Numbered from the stretch's first letter, positions 8,628 to 16,999 are shown. The stretch: DNA of 64,000 nt from Thioalkalivibrio thiocyanodenitrificans ARhD 1 (GCF_000378965.1 NZ_KB900536.1:1728052-1792051); one strand, 5' to 3'. Translations and numbers: made by a program. Notes: generated by a model not told the origin, from the letters alone.

Positions 8628-8823
8628 TCATGAGGAACATCATTTCCCGATTCCGCATTTGCACCTCCAGCTTCTCCCTGAAAGGCTTTTCCCAGTCGTC
8701 GTGGTAGCTGCTTTTGCAGTCCCAGAAAAGCGCACCCGCCTCCCAATCCACTATCTTGTGGAGGTACTCCTTCTCTCCCTCAGGGGTCTCACAGACATAG
8801 CGGTAACAAGAATCGAATGGCAT
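8628..8823 (-). pseudogene. Small gene split by the IS256 insertion
   Basis: On the minus strand, ATG 8823 opens MPFDSCYRYVCETPEGEKEY and continues to the IS right end. If the IS and one copy of the target duplication are removed, the frame continues into 7314-7209 and stops at TGA (7211-7209). That gives a 97-residue protein (294 nt including stop) in perfect frame. The family is not recognised. The protein is acidic with several aromatic residues. No strong ribosome binding site is visible. The reconstructed tail overlaps the DUF488 remnant antisense, so this may be a chance frame, but the clean joining is suggestive. Confidence 0.4.
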
Positions 8824-8829
8824 TTTACG

Positions 8830-9368
8830 TAGCTTCGCCGCCTGTTTCTGGATCTGTCGGCAATCCTGGAGTGCTATACCGAAGGGCGTGGGTTTCCGCC
8901 GTATGACCCGACCATGATGACGGCCTTGCTGCTGTATGCCTACTGCTAGTGTCGTGTCTCGTGCCGCATTGCCAGGGCCTGCGAGGAGCGGGTGGTTTTC
9001 ATGGCCGTCACGGCGATACAGAAGCCGGATCTTCGCACGCTCAGCGACATTCGCAAGCGCCACCCAGTGGCGCTGAAGGGGCTGTTTGTACAAGTGCTGC
9101 GGCTGTGCCAGCAGGCGTGGCTGGTCAAGCTCGGCCATGTGGCTCTGGAAGGGACCAAGATCCGGGCCAACGCCGGCAAGCACAAGGCGATGCGCTACGG
9201 GCGGATGAAGAAGGGCGAACCGGAGTTGGCCGTTGAGGTCGAGCGTTGGCTGCGTGAGGACCAAGTCTACTGGGCGAGCTGTCGCGGCGATGAACTGCCC
9301 CAAATGGGTCGCCAACAACCAAGAGCGCCTGGAAAAGATCCGCGCGGCCGGCATCAGAGGGCAGGAAC
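8830..9368 (+). pseudogene. IS1182-family transposase remnant
   Basis: Translated pieces match the N-terminal part of IS1182-type transposases: YTEGRGFPPYDPTMMTALLL, then IARACEERVVFMAV, IRKRHPVALKGLF and LEGTKIRANAGKHKAMRYG. The frame is broken by an in-frame TAG at 8947-8949, by apparent small deletions, and by a frameshift near 9290, after which WVANNQERLEKIRAAG continues in another frame. The catalytic C-terminal half is absent, so it is a dead fragment. Confidence 0.75.
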
Positions 9369-9520
9369 TTGCCGGTGCATGTCGAACAGGAGTTCGAGGA
9401 TTACCTCAAGTGCGGCCGCCGCGAACATGGATACCTGCGCGTGCGCTGTGACGGTTGCCCTCCAGAATATCTGGTGGCGTTCAGCCGCTGGCCCCGCGGC
9501 TTGCGGCTGTGTTTGATTCC
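9369..9520 (+). pseudogene. IS91-family transposase N-terminal fragment
   Basis: The segment reads LPVHVEQEFEDYLKCGRREH then RVRCDGCPPEYLVAFS. This is the zinc-finger N-terminus of IS91-type rolling-circle transposases, with the cysteines of the first finger partly kept and the later Cys pair degraded. It abuts the IS1182 remnant directly, implying deletion or one-ended transposition joined two unrelated elements. Nothing of the catalytic Tyr domain remains. Confidence 0.65.
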
Positions 9521-9954
9521 TCTCTTGCGCTTTGCAGCGTGCGGGTGGTCGCATCTACGCACGACGGCCCGTTCATTTTTGCGCGGTTTCAAGGCTCCAA
9601 TCGGTGTCACGTTCACCGTTATGCAGGCACTTTGGCCCAATTGCAGAATCCCGAATCCCTCCGGGAGCCTTGCGATATGCAATGCTGCCGTCGTCATGCA
9701 TTTTGCCTAATAACATGATTCCCAGCTCTTTTTCTGCCTGGCACGCGACATGCCTGCTCGGTTTCCCTGTGCGCCGCGCTTCATGAAGGGAACTCCGCAT
9801 AGAAGGAAGCGCCGCATAGCCCGGCAACGCAACACCAAACACAACGGGCGTGATAGATCCATCAGCACATTGGTCAAGGTGTGGGGCATGCGGTGGACGC
9901 CAAGTACCCTGGCGCAACCTACACCCGGACAGCCAGAAAAGGGGGAACCATGTT
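9521..9954. other. Gap upstream of the rhodanese lipoprotein
   Basis: I see no supportable gene in this stretch. Short open frames exist on both strands but lack family resemblance and ribosome binding sites. The last ~100 bp should contain the promoter of the gene starting at 9955, but I cannot point to a convincing -35/-10 pair. Confidence 0.5.
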
Positions 9955-11643
9955 ATGAAGTACCGAACAACAAACTTTAATTCATTCAGGACTCACGGAC
10001 CGGCGGCGATTATCGCCGCATTGGGCTTGGCATTGGCGGGTTGTGGCGGCGGAAGCTCAAGCGGCGGCACTGATATGGACAGCAGCATCCAACCCAACAC
10101 GCCGCTGCAGATCGCCCAGGAATCGGCTGAAAACTACAATGACAATGAGAACGGTGTAATCACTGGTGAGACACTGAGTCGGTGGCTGAATGACTGGGAA
10201 AATGAACGTCCTCAGGGAGTCACCGGCCGTCTGGTCATCCTGCAACAAGGTGAGGGCCCGGAAGGAGTGGAATACATCAGGAGCGATGCATCCGATGTCT
10301 ATACGTACGCGCTAAGCGCCAGCGAGCTTCGCATGGATCGCAGCAACGGCGTGATTGTCACGCGCACCATCGTAGGCGACGGCCCTACCATGGACGCGCT
10401 CTTTGAAAAGTACGCCATTGATCCACGTGAGGACATGATCGTTTGCGCGCGGGGCAGTGGGGGAAGCCCGAACAACCAGGGCCGTTGCTGGTACACCCTG
10501 CGTTACTGGGGTGTTCCCGCGAGGAATCTGGCCTTCCTGAACGGATCCTACGACTGGCAGGTCGATCCGGGCAATCCCTACCCGATGCTGGCTACGGATT
10601 TCTCCACCTCGCCCGCCACGCCACCCGGGAACGGCACCGTCAGTGTCCGGGACATGCCGGAGGACAACTTCGCGCTGATAGCCACCATAGAGGACATCAT
10701 GGCCATTGCCACCCCGAGTCCGCAGAACGACACGGGCGATGGGGTTCTGGTATGGGACGCCCGGGGGCTCAATCAGTATTCTGCGGGAGAGGCGCATGAG
10801 TTGGGACAGTATGGCTGCGCCCAAGCCTATTGCGGAGCCGTTGACGACTACATGGCTACGTTTCAAAACAACGCCACGCGCCAGGGGCACCCGCATGGAA
10901 CGCTGCAGCTCCAGTTCACACGGATGCTGGTCGCGGAGGAGGGTAACCGTTTCAGGGACAAAGCCGAACTGGCCGCTTACATACATGGCGAGACCGATGC
11001 CAACGGGTTGGGGTTCGTGGATTACACCTACCAGCCCGTGGGGGTTGGAAATGCATATCAGCCCGGTGACACGGTCTATGTGTACTGCGAGACCACCCAG
11101 CGCGCGCAGACCACCGGTTTAGTATCGGTTGCGATCCTTGGGATTCCCACGCGCTACTACGATGGTGCGATGGTGGAATGGAACTCTCTGTCCCACATTG
11201 TGGCCGAGAATGGTCTGCCGATTTTGCCTCACGATTCACAGTGGCGCACCGATCTGGATGACATTTCTTTCTTCCGTGCGTCAAATGATCCGTCGAAGAT
11301 TGCTCAGCGCGATATAGTTGACCCGTACGCGGAGCGAAGCAACGCGCACCTTGTTGAAGACCAAGCCTATAAGTATGACGACGGATCTGACGGGGATACC
11401 GGCGGGGATACCGGCGGGGATACCGGCGGAGATACCGGCGGAGATACCGGCGGGGATACCGGCGGAGATACCGGCGGGGATACCGGCGGGGATACCGGCG
11501 GGGATACCGGCGGAGATACCGGCGGAGATACCGGCGGGGATACCGGCGGAGATACCGGCGGAGATACCGGCGGGGATACCGGTGGGGATACCGGTGGGGA
11601 TACCGGTGGCGGCGTAGAGCCGCCCGCCAATCCGTGCGGTTGA
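9955..11643 (+). CDS. Tandem rhodanese-like lipoprotein with GDTG-repeat tail
   Basis: A 562-residue exported lipoprotein. ATG 9955 follows GGGGGA by 8 nt, and the signal peptide ends in LAGCGGGSS. Two rhodanese-type modules are visible. The first has IVCARGSGG (Cys164), then RCWYTLRYWGV. The second has VLVWDARGLNQYS and a catalytic-type loop YCETTQRAQTTG (Cys378), followed by LGIPTRYYDGAMVEWN. Family knowledge: such cysteines carry a persulfide in sulfur transfer. Residues 480-551 are 18 near-perfect G-D-T-G units, acidic and flexible, then a short end PPANPCG. It should act at the membrane or cell surface. It stands alone in an IS-rich region. A sulfur, selenium or tellurium oxyanion role is only inference. 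Confidence 0.8.
   Translation: MKYRTTNFNSFRTHGPAAIIAALGLALAGCGGGSSSGGTDMDSSIQPNTPLQIAQESAENYNDNENGVITGETLSRWLNDWENERPQGVTGRLVILQQGEGPEGVEYIRSDASDVYTYALSASELRMDRSNGVIVTRTIVGDGPTMDALFEKYAIDPREDMIVCARGSGGSPNNQGRCWYTLRYWGVPARNLAFLNGSYDWQVDPGNPYPMLATDFSTSPATPPGNGTVSVRDMPEDNFALIATIEDIMAIATPSPQNDTGDGVLVWDARGLNQYSAGEAHELGQYGCAQAYCGAVDDYMATFQNNATRQGHPHGTLQLQFTRMLVAEEGNRFRDKAELAAYIHGETDANGLGFVDYTYQPVGVGNAYQPGDTVYVYCETTQRAQTTGLVSVAILGIPTRYYDGAMVEWNSLSHIVAENGLPILPHDSQWRTDLDDISFFRASNDPSKIAQRDIVDPYAERSNAHLVEDQAYKYDDGSDGDTGGDTGGDTGGDTGGDTGGDTGGDTGGDTGGDTGGDTGGDTGGDTGGDTGGDTGGDTGGDTGGDTGGDTGGGVEPPANPCG
11392..11607 (+). repeat. In-frame 12-bp tandem repeat (18 copies) in the rhodanese gene
   Basis: Eighteen copies of GGRGATACCGGY encode Gly-Asp-Thr-Gly. 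Variation is confined to wobble positions (GGG or GGA, GGC or GGT). The silent differences form higher-order blocks, suggesting past multi-unit duplications. The length is a multiple of 3, so expansion or contraction keeps the frame. Confidence 0.95.
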
Positions 11644-11667
11644 CGTGAGGCAAAGCGACCGGCAACC

Positions 11668-11696
11668 GGAGCCCGCCTTGTGCGGGCTCCTTTTTT
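11668..11696 (+). terminator. Rho-independent terminator
   Basis: GGAGCCCGC, a 5-nt loop CTTGT, then GCGGGCTCC and six T residues, 25 bp after the stop codon of the rhodanese lipoprotein gene. The 9-bp stem is perfect. Confidence 0.9.
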
Positions 11697-12194
11697 GGTC
11701 CTTTGGGACTTCAAGACGAGGCGGATTACGGCTTTGACCCCTTGATATCCGCAAGTGGTCGAGCTTTGGAGCGAACGCCAGGGCTGCCCGGGCCCACTGC
11801 TCTCACCGTACCCCTTTACACCGAACTATGAGCCCGTCCGAGTAATAGTTGATAGCATTGCATACGATCTGCGAGGCATATGAGAGTCGCTCGATGCCCC
11901 GACCTACGCCTCATGGCTCAATCAGGTTGACCGTCGGTTCGGCCTGATCACCCAACAGGCGCACTCCGCTCATACCTGCTGGAGGGTACTTGGGTTATAC
12001 CCCGATTTCACGGGCACACCATCAACACGCTGTTGAGAAACCCTCGGGTGGTGCCACGCTGCGGTGGAAAGCGGCACGGAATGCTCATGCACTCACATGC
12101 GCACCGCGGTTTTTCGCGGCTTTCCGCCTTGCCTGGCATCCGCCGGCGACTTCTTCAACAACCTGCTGGGCGCGGCGTACCCGGCGTCAATCCG
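11697..12194. other. Gap with no recognisable gene
   Basis: About 500 bp without a supportable ORF on either strand. It lies between the rhodanese lipoprotein and the integrase/antitoxin debris and is probably remnant accessory DNA. A weak resemblance to the CAACAGCCTGCTAG palindrome of 45.2 kb is seen near 12146-12170 (CTTCTTCAACAACCTGCTGG). Confidence 0.45.
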
Positions 12195-12401
12195 CTATCC
12201 GCTCGCACGTTCCATCGTGAGCTTTAACCGCTGACCAGTGGCTTCGGCGTAGCGGTGCAGGCTTCTCAGGTTCGGGATGGTCCGCCCGCCTTCCATGCGT
12301 GCAACCACGGACTGCGTGGTGCCCATGCGTTCGGCCACCTCGCCCTGGGTGAGACCGGCGCGGGTACGGGCCTCGATCAGTGTATTGACGATCTCGAACT
12401 T
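12195..12401 (-). pseudogene. Truncated Xre/HigA-type antitoxin
   Basis: The frame reads KFEIVNTLIEARTRAGLTQ, then GEVAERMGTTQSVVARMEGG and RYAEATGQRLKLTMERA. This is a helix-turn-helix antitoxin of the HigA/Xre kind, about 68 residues. The usual N-terminal 25-30 residues and a start codon are missing, because the coding sequence is joined directly to an integrase fragment. No toxin gene is visible next to it. It is likely inactive, although expression from an upstream in-frame TTG through integrase DNA is formally possible. Confidence 0.65.
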
Positions 12402-12637
12402 AGGGCCGAGCCGTCGGCCAGCAGCTTCCGCGCCTCGTCCCGGCCTTCTCGGGCCTCCTTGAGGCCTACATCGGGTTAGACGCCAAGGGATAGCGGCTTT
12501 TCCTTGCGGGCGTAGCGGTACTTGAGGCACCACCACTTGCCGCCTGATGGGGTGACCCGCAGGAACAGCCCCCTCTCGTCGTCTATCTTGTAGGGCTTCG
12601 CCTTGGCGTTGCGGATCGCCGACTCTGTGAGTGCCAT
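12402..12637 (-). pseudogene. Tyrosine integrase N-terminal remnant (P4-type)
   Basis: ATG 12637, preceded by GGGGGAGAG, opens MALTESAIRNAKAKPYKIDD, and TPSGGKWWCLKYRYARKEK follows, the DUF4102 domain of P4-like prophage/island integrases. A TAA replaces the tyrosine codon expected after LSLGV. The frame then resumes with PDVGLKEAREGRDEARKLLA before ending at the junction with the antitoxin fragment. The catalytic domain is gone. Its position beside tRNA-Met, a usual target, marks the scar of a lost genomic island. Confidence 0.8.
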
Positions 12638-12723
12638 CGGTTCTCTCCCCCAGAAATTACTCCCGGCCAACCGAGGATTACCCCCCACAATTGCCCCCGA
12701 TTACCCTCGGGTGTCAACGGACG

Positions 12724-12800
12724 CCTCTGGACGAAGCTGGACAGAAAAGCCAATAAAAAAGCCCGCTTAGGCGGGCTCCGTGGACTTCTCTGGACTTGCT
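12724..12800. promoter_or_regulatory. Possible integrase arm-type site cluster
   Basis: Four copies of TGGAC, three of them as TCTGGAC or GCTGGAC, occur in two clusters at about 12727-12742 and 12780-12795 between the integrase start and the tRNA 3' end. Repeated short words in this position are typical of integrase arm-binding sites. This is inference from position only. Confidence 0.3.
12754..12778 (-). terminator. Terminator downstream of tRNA-Met
   Basis: On the minus strand GAGCCCGCC, loop TAA, then GGCGGGCTT-type pairing (GCGGGC) is followed by TTTTTT. It lies about 35 bp beyond the tRNA 3' end in the tRNA's direction. Confidence 0.8.
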
Positions 12801-12812
12801 CAGACGAGTTAA

Positions 12813-12889
12813 TGGTGGCTACGGGTGGACTTGAACCACCGACCTCAGCATTATGAGTGCCGCGCTCTAACCAGCTGAGCTACGTAGCC
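12813..12889 (-). tRNA. tRNA-Met (anticodon CAT)
   Basis: The 77-nt cloverleaf begins GGCTACGTAGCTCAGC and ends in an encoded CCA. The 7-bp acceptor stem GGCTACG/CGTAGCC is perfect, the T-arm has GGTTCAAGTCC, and the anticodon CAT lies at 12855-12853. The acceptor starts with a paired G, as in elongator tRNA-Met. The 3' end faces the integrase remnant, so it probably served as an attachment site. Confidence 0.96.
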
Positions 12890-13000
12890 GCATTGCGGAA
12901 AGGGCGGAATTTTGGCCCGCCCCCCCGTTCCTGTCAAGGCAGCGGGCTGATCACGCGGCCTTTTCTTGCCTCTTGTATCCGGCCACTTGTCTCTGCGCCC

Positions 13001-14092
13001 TTATACATTGAACCGGAAGTGGACCACGTCCCCTTCTTTCATCACGTACTCCTTGCCCTCCAGGCGCCATTTGCCGGCATCCCTGGCCCCCTGCTCGCCC
13101 TTGCAGGCGATGAAATCGTCGTAGGCAACCACCTCGGCGCGGATGAAGCCCTTCTCGAAGTCGGTGTGGATCACGCCCGCGGCCCGGGGTGCGGTCGCGC
13201 CGCGCTTGACGGTCCAGGCGCGCACCTCCTTGTCGCCGGCGGTAAAGAAGGTCTGCAGGCCCAGCAGGTCGTAGGCGGCACGGATCACCCGGTTGAGTCC
13301 CGGTTCGTCGAATCCCATCTCTGCCAGGAACTCTGCCTTCTCGTCGTCCGCCAACTGGGCGATCTCCGCCTCGATGGCGGCGCACACGGGCACCACCTGG
13401 GCGTTCTCGGCGACGGCGTACTCCCGCACCCGCTCCAGCAGCGGATTGCCCTCGAAGCCGTCCTCGTTGACGTTGGCGATGTACATGGCGGGCTTGGCGG
13501 TGATCAACTGAAGTTCCCGCAGCAGCACACGTTCGTCCTCGTTCAGATCCGCGGCCCGGGCGGCCCTGCCTTCGGCGAGCACGGCCTGCACCTTCTCGGC
13601 CACGGCCTTGCGTGCGATGGCCTCCTTGTCCCCGGACTTGGCGGTGCGGGTCAGCCGGGTGAGGGCCTTTTCCGTGGTCTCCAGATCGGCCAGCGCCAGT
13701 TCGGTATTGATGACCTCGATGTCGGAAATGGGGTCCACCCGGCCGGCCACGTGCACCACGTCGTCGTTCTCGAAGCAACGCACCACGTGGGCCACGGCAT
13801 CTGTCTCACGGATATGTGCCAGAAACTGGTTGCCCAGACCCTCTCCCTGGGACGCACCGGCCACCAGCCCGGCAATGTCCACGAATTCCATGGCGGTGGG
13901 GATCACCTTCTCCGGCCTGACGATGGCCGCCAGCGCATCCAGCCGCGGATCCGGCACCGGCACCACGCCCACATTGGGATCGATGGTGCAGAAGGGATAG
14001 TTCTCCGCCTGGATACCCGCGCGGGTCAGGGCGTTGAACAGGGTGGACTTCCCTACATTGGGAAGCCCGACAATTCCACATTTCAGAGACAT
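13001..14092 (-). CDS. ychF: Ribosome-binding ATPase YchF
   Basis: A 363-residue Obg-like P-loop protein. It starts [20 protein letters not shown], with the Walker A motif at about residues 10-17. The G-domain is followed by a coiled-coil insertion and a C-terminal TGS domain ending FRFNV. The family binds ribosomes and hydrolyses ATP rather than GTP, and in E. coli it dampens the oxidative stress response. Length is standard. It follows pth on the same strand, an arrangement common in gammaproteobacteria. Confidence 0.97.
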   Translation of the reverse strand: MSLKCGIVGLPNVGKSTLFNALTRAGIQAENYPFCTIDPNVGVVPVPDPRLDALAAIVRPEKVIPTAMEFVDIAGLVAGASQGEGLGNQFLAHIRETDAVAHVVRCFENDDVVHVAGRVDPISDIEVINTELALADLETTEKALTRLTRTAKSGDKEAIARKAVAEKVQAVLAEGRAARAADLNEDERVLLRELQLITAKPAMYIANVNEDGFEGNPLLERVREYAVAENAQVVPVCAAIEAEIAQLADDEKAEFLAEMGFDEPGLNRVIRAAYDLLGLQTFFTAGDKEVRAWTVKRGATAPRAAGVIHTDFEKGFIRAEVVAYDDFIACKGEQGARDAGKWRLEGKEYVMKEGDVVHFRFNV

Positions 14093-14197
14093 AAGGAAAG
14101 CGCCAGATACAGGTTGAAAGAGGCCAGTGCCAGGACGGAGACAAGGATACGCCGCGGTCCCAGGTGAGGCCCGCTCTTTTATCCTGAATCCTGTCTC

Positions 14198-14779
14198 TTA
14201 TTTCGAATGAAGTTGATGCATTGCCCGTTCGAGTTCGCCGGCCACCACCTCGGGCATCACGGCAAGCGCCCGGTCGATGGACTCGCGGATGCCTGCCTCT
14301 TCGTCCCGTGAGGGGCGATGCAGCACGTAATCCACCACTTCGTCCTTGTAGCCGGGATGACCCACGCCGATGCGCAGGCGCAGGAAGTCCCTGCCCAGGT
14401 GGGCCATGATGTCCCGCAGTCCGTTGTGACCGCCGTGGCCGCCGCCGCGTTTGAGGCGCACCTCTCCCGGCGGCAGATCGATCTCGTCGTGCACCACCAG
14501 GATTGCCTCCACGGGGATCCTGTAGAAACCGGCCAGCAGCTTGAGCGACTGGCCGCTGCGGTTCATGAAGGTCTGGGGCTTGAGCAGCCGGGTCTCCCGT
14601 CCGTCCAGAACGATGCGGGCCACCTCGCCGGCGAACCTGTTCTCAAGCCGCAAGTCCGCGCCATGCTGCCGCGCCAGGGCGTCCACAAACCAAAACCCGG
14701 CGTTGTGCCGGGTCTCGGTGTATCGGGGGCCGGGATTTCCCAGCCCCGCCACGAGTTGAACGGGGATCTGACCCGCCAC
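14198..14779 (-). CDS. pth: Peptidyl-tRNA hydrolase
   Basis: A 193-residue cytosolic enzyme that frees tRNA from peptidyl-tRNA released by stalled ribosomes. Seen: VAGLGNPGPRYTETRHNAGF with the catalytic His of RHN, FMNRSG, and VVHDEIDLPPGEVRLK with the catalytic Asp. It lies 13 bp downstream of rplY and upstream of ychF, giving the usual rplY-pth-ychF order. Confidence 0.97.
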   Translation of the reverse strand: MAGQIPVQLVAGLGNPGPRYTETRHNAGFWFVDALARQHGADLRLENRFAGEVARIVLDGRETRLLKPQTFMNRSGQSLKLLAGFYRIPVEAILVVHDEIDLPPGEVRLKRGGGHGGHNGLRDIMAHLGRDFLRLRIGVGHPGYKDEVVDYVLHRPSRDEEAGIRESIDRALAVMPEVVAGELERAMHQLHSK

Positions 14780-14792
14780 GGTGAAGCCTCCG

Positions 14793-15443
14793 TCAGGAGG
14801 CCTCCGCTTCCTCGCCGCCCTCCGCGGCCTCGCCGCCGGCCTCTTCCTCTTCCACGGCAGCGCCGCGCGGCTTGAGGATGCTCACCACCGGCAGGTCGTG
14901 GTCGGGGCCATGGGACAGGGCCACGATGCTCACACCTTCCGGGAGATCGATCTCCGACAGGTGCAGGGAATCGCCCACCTTGAGGTTCGCCACGTCCACC
15001 GAGAGGAACTCCGGCAGGTTCCTGGGCAGGCATTCCACTTCCACTTCCACCATCTGGTGGCTCACCATGCCCCCGCCGGTCTTCACGCCGACACAGGTGT
15101 CTTCGTTGACGAAGTGCAGGGGCACGTGCACCCGGATGGCCTGATCCTCACTCACCCGCAGCAGGTCAATGTGCAGGATAAAAGGCTTGCAGGGATGGCG
15201 CTGCACGTCGCGCAGGATCGCCTTCTCCGTCCTTCCCTCCATCTGGACGCTGAGAACATGGGAGTAGAAGGCCTCATGCTCCAGGCTGAGCTTCACCGCA
15301 TTGTGATCCAGGGTGATGCTCTGCGGATCCTTGCCGGCCCCGTAGAGGATGGCGGGCAGCTTGCCGGCGCGGCGCAGGCGGCGGCTCGCACCCTTGCCCT
15401 GGTCCGCACGCGGTTCTGCCTGCAGTTCGAAAGTCATGCTCAT
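14793..15443 (-). CDS. rplY: 50S ribosomal protein L25 (Ctc type)
   Basis: A 216-residue L25/TL5/Ctc protein that binds 5S rRNA. The N-terminal L25 domain contains [20 protein letters not shown], and the Ctc-type C-terminal beta domain is followed by an acidic tail rich in E and A ([19 protein letters not shown]). ATG 15443 is used because GGAGA lies 6 nt upstream. A GTG-type start eight codons earlier overlaps the ribosome binding site and is rejected. The symbol follows the general bacterial name. A terminator-like hairpin precedes it, separating it from prs. Confidence 0.93.
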   Translation of the reverse strand: MSMTFELQAEPRADQGKGASRRLRRAGKLPAILYGAGKDPQSITLDHNAVKLSLEHEAFYSHVLSVQMEGRTEKAILRDVQRHPCKPFILHIDLLRVSEDQAIRVHVPLHFVNEDTCVGVKTGGGMVSHQMVEVEVECLPRNLPEFLSVDVANLKVGDSLHLSEIDLPEGVSIVALSHGPDHDLPVVSILKPRGAAVEEEEAGGEAAEGGEEAEAS

Positions 15444-15464
15444 GATGTTTCTCCAGTCAAACGA

Positions 15465-15495
15465 CAAAAAACCCGTCCCGCGACCAGGACAGGCG
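15465..15495 (-). terminator. Terminator-like hairpin between prs and rplY
   Basis: On the minus strand CCTGTCC, loop TGGTCGC, then GGGACGG(G) and TTTTTT lie immediately upstream of the rplY ribosome binding site. The 7-bp stem includes one G-U pair. It may end prs transcripts or attenuate read-through into rplY. Confidence 0.6.
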
Positions 15496-15496
15496 G

Positions 15497-15720
15497 TTTG
15501 GAAGGGGGAAGTGTGAATTTGGAAGTGGGAATGAAACGACCCTCACCCCAGCCCTCTCCCTGAGGGAGAGGGTGAAAAGCCACTGTACCGCCTTGGTCCC
15601 CTCCCCCTGAGGGGGAGGGCCAGGGAGGGGTGGTTTCACTTCGTACTTCCCGATTCACCCTTCCTACTTGAATTCTCACTTCCCAATTCGCACTTCCCAC
15701 TTCCCACTTCCCACTTCCGG
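15497..15720. repeat. Inverted heptamer arrays enclosing two CCCTCTCCC-type palindromes
   Basis: GGAAGTG-type words (15497-15535) face an array of complementary CACTTCC/CACTTCCC words (15640-15720). Between them lie two further palindromes: CCCTCTCCCTGAGGGAGAGGG (written here as CCCTCTCC / GGAGAGGG about a central TGAG) near 15555-15572 and CCCTCCCCCTGAGGGGGAGG near 15600-15620. Such CCTCTCCC palindromes are common proteobacterial dispersed repeats. The whole 250-bp gap between prs and rplY is therefore repeat DNA; no gene is present. Confidence 0.75.
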
Positions 15721-15721
15721 G

Positions 15722-16696
15722 TCAGTCGATGAACAGCGAACTCACCGACTCTTCCCGGTTGATGCGCCGGATGGTCTCGGCCAGCATGCCGGCCACCGTC
15801 AGCTGGCGTATCTTCCCGCAGGCCCGGGCCTCCGGGCGCAGCGGAATGGTATCGGTCACCACCAGTTCATCCAGGCCCGACTTCTCGATATTGGAGATCG
15901 CCGGACCCGAGAGTACCGCATGGGTGGCGTAGGCCATCACCTTCGCGGCACCGTGGTCCTTCAATGCTCGTGCCGCCTCGCAGAGCGTGCCTGCCGTATC
16001 CACCAGGTCGTCGATGATCACGCAGCTCTTGCCCTGCACATCGCCAATGATGTGCATCACGCGCGCCTCGTTGGCCTTCGGCCTGCGCTTGTCGATGATC
16101 GCCAGTTCCGCATCATCCAGGCGCTTGGCCATGGCCCGGGCACGCACCACGCCGCCCACGTCCGGCGACACCACGATCAGGTTCGGGTGCTTCTGGCGCC
16201 AGATGTCACCCAGCAGGATCGGCGAGGCGTAGACGTTGTCCACGGGCAGGTTGAAAAAACCCTGCACCTGATCCGCATGCACATCCACGGTCAGGACCCG
16301 GTCGGTGCCCACGGCCTCGAGCATGTTGGCCACCACCTTGGCGGAGATGGGCACCCGCGCCGAGCGTACCCGGCGGTCCTGGCGGGCATAGCCAAAATAC
16401 GGGATCACCGTGGTGATCCGCCCCGCCGACGCGCGGCGCAGGGCATCCACCATGATGAGCAGTTCCATCAGGTTGTCGTTGGTGGGCGCGCAGGTGGACT
16501 GCAGGATGAACACGTCGCGGCCGCGCACGTTCTCCAGAATCTCCACCTGGATCTCGCCGTCGCTGAAACGGCCCGCGATCGCCTTGCCCAGGGGGATGTT
16601 GAGGTTGTTCACCACATCCTGCGCAAGTTGCGGGTTCGCATTGCCCGCAAAGATCATCATCCTGCTTAAATCCGCCACGGTAACCCTTGATGACAT
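15722..16696 (-). CDS. prs: Ribose-phosphate pyrophosphokinase
   Basis: A 324-residue enzyme making phosphoribosyl pyrophosphate from ribose 5-phosphate and ATP for nucleotide, His and Trp synthesis. Seen: [15 protein letters not shown], the PRPP loop region [19 protein letters not shown], and [23 protein letters not shown] 16696 is preceded by GGGAGG at 9 nt. The protein is slightly longer than usual at the N-terminus, and internal ATGs at the MMIF position lack a spaced binding site. It sits between tRNA-Gln and rplY, the normal order. Confidence 0.96.
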   Translation of the reverse strand: MSSRVTVADLSRMMIFAGNANPQLAQDVVNNLNIPLGKAIAGRFSDGEIQVEILENVRGRDVFILQSTCAPTNDNLMELLIMVDALRRASAGRITTVIPYFGYARQDRRVRSARVPISAKVVANMLEAVGTDRVLTVDVHADQVQGFFNLPVDNVYASPILLGDIWRQKHPNLIVVSPDVGGVVRARAMAKRLDDAELAIIDKRRPKANEARVMHIIGDVQGKSCVIIDDLVDTAGTLCEAARALKDHGAAKVMAYATHAVLSGPAISNIEKSGLDELVVTDTIPLRPEARACGKIRQLTVAGMLAETIRRINREESVSSLFID

Positions 16697-16750
16697 TTTC
16701 GCTTGCCTCCCTCACGCCAGTGCCATCGGCGCAGGGCAGTGCTTTCAATT

Positions 16751-16880
16751 GGCTGGGCCGGCAGGATTACGCCGGGCGTCCTGCCCGGCGCCCCTGCGGG
16801 GCCAGCGCTCCGCGGGCGCTGTTCCGAAACGCTCCCGGCGTTTCGGTCGAACCTCTTACGGTTCAAATCCTGCCGGCTTG
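16751..16880. other. tRNA-Gln-derived multi-hairpin element
   Basis: GGCTGGGCCGGCAGGATT at 16751-16768 copies the 3' end of the adjacent tRNA-Gln. An inverted copy of the same T-arm/acceptor (GGTTCAAATCCTGCCGGC) lies at 16860-16877. The two pair perfectly over 11 bp (GCCGGCAGGAT with ATCCTGCCGGC). Inside are five consecutive hairpins: CGCCGGGC/GCCCGGCG, CCCC/GGGG, CAGCGC/GCGCTG, CCGAAACGC/GCGTTTCGG and GAACC/GGTTC. The whole forms a closed multi-arm structure between tRNA-Gln and prs. Coding is excluded by size and structure. Confidence 0.7.
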
Positions 16881-16924
16881 CCTCCCACACACCGATGCCA
16901 CTGATGGGCGGAAGTGTCTCTATC

Positions 16925-16999
16925 TGGCTGGGCCGGCAGGATTCGAACCTGCGAATGCCGGGATCAAAACCCGGTGCCTTACCACTTGGCGACGGCCCA
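16925..16999 (-). tRNA. tRNA-Gln (anticodon TTG)
   Basis: A 75-nt gene starting TGGGCCGTCGCCAAGTGGT and ending GCCA, with CCA encoded. The acceptor TGGGCCG/CGGCCCA is perfect, the anticodon loop is TTTTGAT, and the T-loop is GTTCGAATC. It lies between ispE and prs on the same strand, as in many gammaproteobacteria, 11 bp after the ispE stop. Confidence 0.96.

Noticed and set aside
8590-9354. 254-codon minus-strand frame right of the IS256 element
   Set aside because: Most of it is antisense to the IS1182 remnant; only the last part (from 8823) is considered, as a possible small gene.
11281-11754. Minus-strand Gly/Ala/Ile repeat protein opposite the GDTG tail
   Set aside because: It only mirrors the 12-bp repeat of the rhodanese gene, which has a proper start, signal peptide and domains.
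12857-14167. 436-codon plus-strand frame
   Set aside because: It is antisense to ychF and starts in the tRNA-Met region.
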